Part shown: in pieces, positions 5,524 through 9,817 of the stretch
How positions within the stretch are numbered: position 1 is the stretch's first letter
How the letters are laid out: each line of letters starts with the position of its first letter
Origin: an uncultured Oscillibacter sp.
Lineage (GTDB): Bacteria; Bacillota; Clostridia; Oscillospirales; Oscillospiraceae
Reading direction: 5' to 3'
Assembly (NCBI GenBank): GCA_910587875.1
Contig: CAJUOD010000103.1
Location: forward strand, 1 to 9,817
DNA length: 9,817 nucleotides
Notes under the pieces: model-generated
Databases searched by the model: none
What the model saw: only the letters and a program-made list of their open reading frames with translations
What the model was told of the DNA's origin: nothing
Translations under genes and position numbers: made by a program

Positions 5524-5558
5524 AACTGTATTAACTGTATTAAGAAAATTAACACAGT
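5524..5558. promoter_or_regulatory. Probable GntR (YtrA-type) operator array
   Basis: AACTGTATTA occurs twice in tandem with a 9-bp period (5524-5533 and 5533-5542). A third copy, TTAACACAGT (5549-5558), is inverted. The second and third copies form a 25-bp dyad with 10-bp arms (9 of 10 matching) and a 5-bp centre, lying over the gntR -10. The arrangement fits an autoregulatory operator for the dimeric GntR protein encoded just downstream. Confidence 0.6.
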
Positions 5559-5574
5559 ATGGGGCGTTTGTCAA
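5546..5574 (-). promoter_or_regulatory. Promoter of the gntR-ABC operon
   Basis: On the minus strand there is a perfect -35 TTGACA (5569-5574), a 17-bp spacer and a weak -10 TAATTT (5546-5551). The -10 sits in the centre of the ACTGTATTAA/TTAACACAGT dyad. The expected start is near 5539, giving a leader of about 69 nt that contains the competing hairpins. Confidence 0.65.
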
Positions 5575-5609
5575 GGGGGAATTTTCCGTATGACTGGTTT
5601 CACCAAAAA

Positions 5610-5652
5610 TTAAACGCATGCTATTGACAAGGAAACAACAGCGTGCTATTAT
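5610..5652. promoter_or_regulatory. Two probable MarR operator sites at the marR promoter
   Basis: Two copies of the box GCRTGCTATT, at 5616-5625 and 5641-5650, are spaced exactly 25 bp apart. Taken as 18-bp dyads centred on CATG/CGTG, they are TTAAACGCATGCTATTGA (5610-5627) and ACAACAGCGTGCTATTAT (5635-5652). The first overlaps the -35 and the second the -10 of marR. Both resemble the stronger dyad upstream of the MATE gene (6137-6154), matching at 14 and 12 of 18 positions. Confidence 0.6.
5624..5652 (+). promoter_or_regulatory. Promoter of marR-MATE
   Basis: A perfect -35 TTGACA at 5624-5629, a 17-bp spacer, and a -10 TATTAT at 5647-5652 (5 of 6 bases). Transcription should start near 5659, only a few nucleotides before AGGAGG (5661-5666), so the leader is very short. 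Both boxes are overlapped by the candidate MarR sites. Confidence 0.8.
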
Positions 5653-5674
5653 ATTCTCCAAGGAGGTGAAGCTC

Positions 5675-6100
5675 ATGGAAGAACGAGCGGCCTACGTGAC
5701 GCTGATTAAGCAGATCCATGACGGGCTGGAGAAGCAGGCCAACAACTCCCTGCGCGCCCAGGACCTTACCATGTCCCAAGTGGGGGTGCTGATGGAATTG
5801 CGCTTTTCGCCGGAAAAGCAAATGGCGCTGAAGGAGCTGGAGCGGCGGCTCCATGTGGCGCAGTCCACCGCCGCCGGGATTGTGGCCCGGCTGGAGCAGA
5901 AGGGGTTTGTGGAGGGGTTCGGCGACGCAAGCGACCGCAGGATCAAAATGCTCCGCATTACCCCCGCCGGGGAGGCGTGCTGCCGGCTTGCGGACCGGCA
6001 CATGGCGGCGTTCGAGGAAGCCTTGCTCGCCGGCTTGACCGAGGCCGAACGCGATACGTTTTTTTCTCTGCTGAAACGGGTGGCAGGCAATTTGAAATAA
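5675..6100 (+). CDS. MarR-family transcriptional regulator (MepR-like)
   Basis: A 141-residue regulator with the MarR layout: dimerisation helices at both ends and a central winged helix. LTMSQVGVLMEL (31-42) and ALKELERRLHVAQSTAAGIVARLEQKG (51-77; recognition helix about 62-75) precede the wing GDASDRRIKMLRITPAG (83-99), with the conserved Asp87 and Arg89. The ATG at 5675 has AGGAGG at 8 nt; the in-frame ATG at 5618 lies upstream of the promoter boxes and is rejected. It is followed by a MATE pump gene, as mepR precedes mepA in Staphylococcus aureus, so its likely job is ligand-relieved repression of itself and the pump. The three dyads support this. The inducer is unknown. Its last codons lie in an 18-bp hairpin. 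Confidence 0.9.
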   Translation: MEERAAYVTLIKQIHDGLEKQANNSLRAQDLTMSQVGVLMELRFSPEKQMALKELERRLHVAQSTAAGIVARLEQKGFVEGFGDASDRRIKMLRITPAGEACCRLADRHMAAFEEALLAGLTEAERDTFFSLLKRVAGNLK

Positions 6101-6132
6101 ATGTCCGCCCGGCAGCGGGCGTTTATTTCAAA
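6091..6132 (+). repeat. Long hairpin spanning the marR stop codon
   Basis: Bases 6091-6108 pair with 6115-6132 to give an uninterrupted 18-bp stem (two G-U pairs) with a 6-nt loop. The outer 11 bp, TTTGAAATAAA/TTTATTTCAAA, are perfect. The stem contains the last two codons and the stop of marR. No U-run follows, so it is not a standard terminator; it could shield the marR 3' end or limit read-through into the MATE gene. Confidence 0.6.
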
Positions 6133-6154
6133 CAAATTAATAGCATGGTATTAA
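6126..6154 (+). promoter_or_regulatory. Possible second promoter before the MATE gene
   Basis: A weak -35 TTTCAA (6126-6131) and a -10 TATTAA (6149-6154) are separated by 17 bp. The -10 forms one arm of the candidate MarR dyad. Co-transcription from the marR promoter is at least as likely, since the two genes are 84 bp apart. Confidence 0.3.
6137..6154. promoter_or_regulatory. Probable MarR operator before the MATE gene
   Basis: TTAATAGCATGGTATTAA is an 18-bp dyad with perfect 6-bp arms TTAATA/TATTAA around GCATGG. It is the most symmetric of three related sites and lies between the marR stop hairpin and the MATE ribosome site. It suggests direct MarR control of pump expression in addition to the marR promoter. 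Confidence 0.6.
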
Positions 6155-6184
6155 CAGCAAACGAACGATTAAGGAGGTTTTTTT

Positions 6185-7588
6185 ATGAACAACTCAAAAG
6201 CGGTGGAACTCTTTGAGAAAGCCCCGGCGTCTCAGGCCGTATTGAAGAACGCCCTGCCCGCCATGGCCGCAATGCTGATGGTGCTGATTTACAACCTGGC
6301 GGACACGTTCTTTATCGGCCGGACCCATGACGCGCTCCAGGTGGCGGCGGTGTCCCTGGCGATGCCGGTGTTCCTGATATTCATGGCTGCCGGCACGGTG
6401 TTCGGCATGGGCGGCACTTCGGTGATCTCCCGGGCGCTGGGGCAGGGCCGGACGGAGTACGCCAAGAAGGTCTGCTCCTTCTGTATGTGGGGATGCGTCG
6501 CGGTGGGCGCAGCCATGTCGGCGCTTTTCCTCATTTTTATGGACGAAATTCTCTCCCTGGTAGGGGCGAGCCCCGACACCTGGGACTACGCAAAATCCTA
6601 TCTGACCATCGTCAGCCTGGGCGGGCCCTTCGTGCTGATTTCCAACTGCTATTCCAATGTGGTGCGTGCCGAGGGCCGGTCAAGCGAAGCCATGATGGGG
6701 CAGATCATTGGCAACTTGCTGAATGTCGTTCTTGACCCGATCATGATACTCGGTTTCGGCTGGAATATCGCAGGCGCGGCGATTGCGACGGTAATCGGAA
6801 ATGTGGCTGGCGCTCTCTACTACATTCTCTATTTCGTGGGGGGCAAATCCGCCCTGAGTGTCAGCATCAAGGACTTTACACTGAAAGATCAAGTGTGCAG
6901 CGGCGTCCTGGCTATCGGTGTTCCGGCGGCGCTGGGCTCTCTGCTGATGAGCGTTTCCCAAATTATCATCAACAGCCAAATGACCCGGTATGACGACATG
7001 GCGGTGGCCGGAATGGGGGTTGCCATGAAGGTCGTGACGATCACCGGCATGGTCTGCATGGGGCTGGGGCAGGGCGTTCAGCCGCTGCTGGGCTACTGCG
7101 TGGGGGCAAGGCTGTGGGAGCGGTTCAAAAAGGCGCTGCGCTTTTCTCTGGTTTTCTCCCTGGCGCTGGGCGCGGCCCTGACCGTCGTTTGCTACCTGTT
7201 TGTGGGTCAGATCGTGGGAGCGTTCCTGACGGACGCAGACGCCTATTCCTACGCCGTGCAGTTCTCCCGCATCCTGCTGACCACCAGCGCTCTGTTCGGC
7301 GTGTTCTACGTGCTGATCAACACGCTGCAGGCCATGGGAGCCGCCGCCCCCGCCTTGATTATCAACTTGAGCCGCCAGGGGATTATCTTCATTCCGGCCC
7401 TGTTTATTTTACAGGCGGCCATTGGCATCACCGGCCTCGTATGGGCGCAGCCGGCGGCGGACGTTCTCTCCATCGGCCTGGCCTGGGTCCTCTATGCCCG
7501 GGTTTCCAGGAAAATGATGCTCGCAAAAGCGCCCCGCAGGGCGGGCGGAGAGAGGGAAGCCCCGGCATGTGAGGCAAAAATTTCTTGA
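6185..7588 (+). CDS. MATE-family multidrug efflux transporter (MepA-like)
   Basis: A complete 467-residue inner-membrane pump with about twelve hydrophobic helices in two halves, the usual MATE size. It should export cationic drugs or dyes in exchange for Na+ or H+. Family marks include the N-terminal FEKAPASQAVLKNALPAM, IYNLADTFFIGR (35-46, with Asp40 in helix 1), GTVFGMGGTSVISRALGQGR (70-89), and in the second half GMVCMGLGQGVQPLLGYCVGA. The ATG follows AAGGAGG (6171-6177) by 7 nt. It sits directly after a MarR regulator with a dyad operator in the gap, which matches mepR-mepA. Codon use is less G/C-biased than in the ABC operon or pnp. No good terminator follows, so some read-through into rpsO is possible. 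The substrate cannot be read from sequence. Confidence 0.93.
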   Translation: MNNSKAVELFEKAPASQAVLKNALPAMAAMLMVLIYNLADTFFIGRTHDALQVAAVSLAMPVFLIFMAAGTVFGMGGTSVISRALGQGRTEYAKKVCSFCMWGCVAVGAAMSALFLIFMDEILSLVGASPDTWDYAKSYLTIVSLGGPFVLISNCYSNVVRAEGRSSEAMMGQIIGNLLNVVLDPIMILGFGWNIAGAAIATVIGNVAGALYYILYFVGGKSALSVSIKDFTLKDQVCSGVLAIGVPAALGSLLMSVSQIIINSQMTRYDDMAVAGMGVAMKVVTITGMVCMGLGQGVQPLLGYCVGARLWERFKKALRFSLVFSLALGAALTVVCYLFVGQIVGAFLTDADAYSYAVQFSRILLTTSALFGVFYVLINTLQAMGAAAPALIINLSRQGIIFIPALFILQAAIGITGLVWAQPAADVLSIGLAWVLYARVSRKMMLAKAPRRAGGEREAPACEAKIS

Positions 7589-7615
7589 TTTCCCGGCAAA
7601 ATCATGAATTGACCC

Positions 7616-7644
7616 TTTACAATGGGAAAACCCTATGATATAGT
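7616..7644 (+). promoter_or_regulatory. Promoter of rpsO
   Basis: A -35 TTTACA (7616-7621, 5 of 6 bases), a 17-bp spacer and a -10 TATAGT (7639-7644, 5 of 6). The start should be near 7651, giving a leader of about 108 nt. The spacer holds a small dyad, GGGAAAACCC, that may be chance. Confidence 0.75.
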
Positions 7645-7650
7645 AACTTA

Positions 7651-7730
7651 GTCCGCCGGTCAGACGGCGGGACACGCCCCGGAGCTTTGTCCCGAGGAGC
7701 TTCACCGGCCCGGAGCACAGCCCCGAGGGG
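7651..7730 (+). promoter_or_regulatory. Structured rpsO leader with hairpin and 31-nt direct repeat
   Basis: The predicted transcript begins with a hairpin, GTCCGCCG/CGGCGGGAC (7651-7658 with 7665-7673, one bulge). It is followed by two 20-nt copies of CCCGGAGCnnnGnCCCGAGG, at 7678-7697 and 7709-7728 (16 of 20 identical). S15 autoregulates by binding its own leader in several bacteria, and this leader has the length and folding potential for that. The specific S15 contact motif was not proven here. Confidence 0.45.
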
Positions 7731-7758
7731 AATCTGTTTGAAAGGTGGAAACCACGCT

Positions 7759-8025
7759 ATGCTTCGCAAAGAAGAAAAGACCGCGATCATCAACGCCAAC
7801 CGGACCCACGAGACCGACACCGGCTCTCCCGAGGTCCAAATCGCCATCCTGACCGAGCGCATCAACGTGCTCACCGAGCACATGCGGGCCAACCCCCAGG
7901 ACAAGCACTCCAACCGGGGCCTCCTGAAGATGGTCGGCAAGCGCCGCAGCCTCCTGGACTATCTCCAGAAGAAGGACGTGGAGCGTTACCGCGCCCTCAT
8001 CGCCAAGCTGGGCATCCGTAAGTAA
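7759..8025 (+). CDS. rpsO: 30S ribosomal protein S15
   Basis: A complete 88-residue protein of standard S15 length, made of four helices that bind the central domain of 16S rRNA early in small-subunit assembly. Diagnostic stretches are THETDTGSPEVQIAILTERI (16-35), HSNRGLLKMVGKRRSLLDYL (49-68) and the C-terminal ALIAKLGIRK. The ATG at 7759 follows AAAGGTGG (7741-7748) by 10 nt. It has its own promoter, a roughly 108-nt structured leader, and a strong terminator. The order rpsO-pnp is conserved across many bacteria, including E. coli and Bacillus. Autoregulation by S15 through the leader is expected from the family but not shown here. Confidence 0.98.
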   Translation: MLRKEEKTAIINANRTHETDTGSPEVQIAILTERINVLTEHMRANPQDKHSNRGLLKMVGKRRSLLDYLQKKDVERYRALIAKLGIRK

Positions 8026-8028
8026 GAG

Positions 8029-8060
8029 AAAAAGGGCGGCGCAGGACGCCGCCCTTTTTT
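8029..8060 (+). terminator. Intrinsic terminator of rpsO
   Basis: A perfect 8-bp stem, GGGCGGCG/CGCCGCCC, with the 5-nt loop CAGGA. An A-run upstream and TTTTTT downstream can extend the stem. It starts 3 nt after the rpsO stop. It should end most transcripts, leaving pnp to read-through or a promoter of its own. Confidence 0.93.
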
Positions 8061-8085
8061 CCGTGCAGGCATTCCATTCATCCTG

Positions 8086-8168
8086 CCGGGAGCAGCCGCT
8101 TTTTGTGTTTGAACGTTTGCCCAGGGCCCCCTGGACGAAGGTTCAAATACGAAAAGGACCGCTCCCGG
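8086..8168 (+). promoter_or_regulatory. Nested stem-loop in the pnp leader
   Basis: An outer stem of perfect 8 bp, CCGGGAGC (8086-8093) with GCTCCCGG (8161-8168), encloses an inner hairpin: TTTGAAC (8108-8114) with GTTCAAA (8141-8147), and CCAGGG (8121-8126) with CCCTGG (8129-8134). The structure ends 12 nt before the pnp ribosome site. A leader hairpin cut by RNase III is the basis of PNPase self-control in E. coli; a similar role here is inference. No convincing promoter was found in 8061-8110. Confidence 0.55.
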
Positions 8169-8193
8169 ACAACAAAAGAAAAGGAGCGTATCT

Positions 8194-9817
8194 ATGTCTA
8201 CCATCATCACCCAGAGGCAGTTTCCCCACTACCGCAAGTACGAGCTGGAGCTGGCGGGCCGCCCCCTGACCCTGGAGGTCGGGAAGCTGGCCGAGCTGGC
8301 CAACGCCGCCGTCATGGTGGGCTACGGCGACACCCGCGTCCTGGTCTGCGCCACGGCCTCCGCCCGGCCCCGGGACGGCATTGATTTCTTCCCCCTGAGC
8401 GTGGACTTCGAGGAGAAGCTCTACTCCGTGGGCCGCATCCCCGGCAGCTTCAACCGCCGGGAGGGCCGCCCCGGCGAGAAGGGCGTCCTCACCAGCCGGG
8501 TCATCGACCGGCCCATCCGCCCCCTGTTCCCCCACGACTTCCGCAACGACGTCTCCATCATGGCTACGGTCATGAGCGTGGATCACGACTGCTCTCCCGA
8601 GATCTGCGGCCTTATCGGCGCCTCCGCCGCCCTGGCCATCTCCGACATCCCCTGGCATGGCCCTGTGGGCGCGGTGAAGGTGGGCCTGGTGGACGGAAAG
8701 CTCATCTTTAACCCCACCAGCGAGGAGCGGAAGGTCTCCGACCTGGATGTCACCGTAGTCTCCACCGGGGAAAAGGTGGTCATGATTGAGGCCGGGGCCA
8801 ACGAGGTGGACAACGACACCATGTTCCGGGCGATTCAAATGGCCCACGAGGAAAACCAGAAGCAGGTGGCCCTGATCAACCAGATGGTCTCCGAAATCGG
8901 CAAGGAGAAGTTCGACTATCCCCACGCCGACTTTGACGAGGAGCTCTTCGAGAAAATCGTCTCCGCCACCATGGAGGACGCGAAAGCGGCCATGGACACG
9001 GACGACAAAAACGTCCGGGAGACCCGGTGGAACGCCCTCATCGAGAAGTGGCATGACCTCTTCCTGGAGGACTACCCCGAGATGGACAAGTACCTGGACG
9101 AGATCACCTACAAGTTCCAGAAGAAGATCGTCAAGGCCTGGCTGCTGGAGGGCCACCGGGTGGACGGACGGCAGAAGAACGAGATCCGGCCCCTGGCCTC
9201 CGAGGTGGGCGTGCTGCCCCGGGCCCACGGCTCCGGCCTCTTCACCCGGGGACAGACCCAGGTCCTCTCCGTGGTCACCCTGGATACTCTCTCCGCCAAC
9301 CAGAAGCTGGACACCATCTGGGAGGAGACGGAGAAGCGCTATATGCACCACTACAACTTCCCCGGTTACTCCGTCGGCGAGGCCAAGCCCGCCCGCTCTC
9401 CGGGGCGGCGTGAGATCGGCCACGGCGCTCTGGCCGAGCGGGCCCTGCTCCCCGTCATTCCCGACGTGGAGAAGTTCCCCTACGCCATCCGCGTGGTTTC
9501 CGAGGTGGTGAGCTCCAACGGCTCCACCTCCCAGGGCTCCGTCTGCGGCTCCACCCTGGCGCTGATGGACGCGGGCGTGCCCATCTCCGCCCCCGTGGCG
9601 GGCATCTCCTGCGGACTCATCCAGGACGACGACGGCGGGTTCACCACCTTCATTGACATCCAGGGCGTGGAGGACTTCCACGGCGAAATGGACTTCAAGG
9701 TGGCGGGTACGAAAAAGGGCATCACGGCCATCCAGATGGACCTGAAAAACGACGGGCTGACCATGGAGATCATCAAAAACGCCCTGGAGATCACCTATGA
9801 CGGGCGCTGCCAGATTC
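8194..9817 (+). CDS. pnp: Polyribonucleotide nucleotidyltransferase (PNPase), 3' end cut off
   Basis: The first 541 codons of about 700; the frame is open to the window edge. PNPase degrades RNA 3'-to-5' using phosphate and releases nucleoside diphosphates. The first RNase PH domain (about 10-230) includes GYGDTRVLVCATAS and SFNRREGRPGEKG. A helical linker (about 240-325) follows. The second RNase PH domain carries RAHGSGLFTRGQTQVL (343-358), YNFPGYSVGEAKPARSPGRR, and EDFHGEMDFKVAGTKKGITA. Asp494, Asp500 and Lys502 match the E. coli catalytic Asp486, Asp492 and Lys494. The KH and S1 RNA-binding domains lie beyond the window. The ATG follows AAGGAG (8181-8186) by 7 nt. It sits behind rpsO and its terminator, with a structured leader that suggests post-transcriptional control. 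Confidence 0.97.
   Translation, partial: MSTIITQRQFPHYRKYELELAGRPLTLEVGKLAELANAAVMVGYGDTRVLVCATASARPRDGIDFFPLSVDFEEKLYSVGRIPGSFNRREGRPGEKGVLTSRVIDRPIRPLFPHDFRNDVSIMATVMSVDHDCSPEICGLIGASAALAISDIPWHGPVGAVKVGLVDGKLIFNPTSEERKVSDLDVTVVSTGEKVVMIEAGANEVDNDTMFRAIQMAHEENQKQVALINQMVSEIGKEKFDYPHADFDEELFEKIVSATMEDAKAAMDTDDKNVRETRWNALIEKWHDLFLEDYPEMDKYLDEITYKFQKKIVKAWLLEGHRVDGRQKNEIRPLASEVGVLPRAHGSGLFTRGQTQVLSVVTLDTLSANQKLDTIWEETEKRYMHHYNFPGYSVGEAKPARSPGRREIGHGALAERALLPVIPDVEKFPYAIRVVSEVVSSNGSTSQGSVCGSTLALMDAGVPISAPVAGISCGLIQDDDGGFTTFIDIQGVEDFHGEMDFKVAGTKKGITAIQMDLKNDGLTMEIIKNALEITYDGRCQI

Noticed and set aside
5524..5542. ACTGTATTA tandem repeat as a CRISPR or mobile-element trace
   Set aside because: There are only two 9-bp copies plus one inverted copy over a promoter; an operator explains it better.
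4182..5555. A 457-codon version of the ATPase starting at 5555
   Set aside because: The first 160 codons are out-of-frame gntR and its promoter. The ATG at 5075 with AAGGAGG and the ATGA overlap is the true start.
5618..5677. Upstream in-frame ATG for marR at 5618
   Set aside because: It lies upstream of the -35/-10 boxes and the expected transcription start, and has no ribosome site. The ATG at 5675 follows AGGAGG.
7582..7608. Weak hairpin TGATTT/AAATCA at the end of the MATE gene
   Set aside because: Only 6 bp plus 3 beyond a mismatch, and no U-run follows, so it was not called a terminator.
8143..9681. A 512-codon open frame on the minus strand
   Set aside because: It is antisense to pnp, with a His/Gly/Val-rich translation and no start signals. 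pnp in the plus strand shows full family motifs and catalytic residues.

Overview
The window looks like a chromosomal segment of a GC-rich Clostridia member, most likely an Oscillospiraceae gut anaerobe of the Flavonifractor/Pseudoflavonifractor/Lawsonibacter kind. The reasons are the strong G/C bias at third codon positions, Firmicutes-type AGGAGG ribosome sites, sigma-A promoters with 17-bp spacers, the NifU-like/GGGtGRT gene pair, and the clostridial GntR-ABC module. The genus is an inference. No phage, insertion sequence, CRISPR array or plasmid feature was seen, and no gene-free stretch exceeds 300 bases.

Layout. (1) 1-855, minus: a small Fe-S type operon with a NifU-like scaffold protein followed after 19 bp by the first 11 codons of a GGGtGRT-family protein. 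It has a near-consensus promoter whose spacer holds a LacI-family-like palindrome. (2) 883-1030, minus: tRNA-Val(GAC) with its own promoter and terminator. (3) 1039-1865, plus: a short-chain dehydrogenase resembling YmfI/FabG, ending at a perfect 28-bp palindrome shared with a convergent small gene. (4) 1872-2092, minus: a 56-residue hypothetical protein. (5) 2159-5574, minus: a YtrA-type GntR regulator, an ABC ATPase and an ABC permease with a large C-terminal domain. Start/stop overlaps link them, and the promoter carries ACTGTATTA repeats. (6) 5610-7588, plus: a MarR regulator and a MATE efflux pump (MepR/MepA-like), with three related 18-bp dyads at the marR promoter and before the MATE gene. 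(7) 7616-9817, plus: the housekeeping pair rpsO-pnp, with a strong terminator between them and a structured pnp leader. pnp runs off the window end.

How it works together. The centre is a divergent pair of self-regulated export modules (GntR-ABC and MarR-MATE) sharing a roughly 200-bp control region, each with its own operator set. This suggests a local drug or envelope-stress response. The flanks are housekeeping: tRNA, S15, PNPase, and possibly EF-P modification. I see no wholly new system. The least understood parts are the NifU-like/GGGtGRT pair with its candidate LacI-type operator, the RNA structures in the gntR and pnp transcripts, and the hairpin over the marR stop codon.
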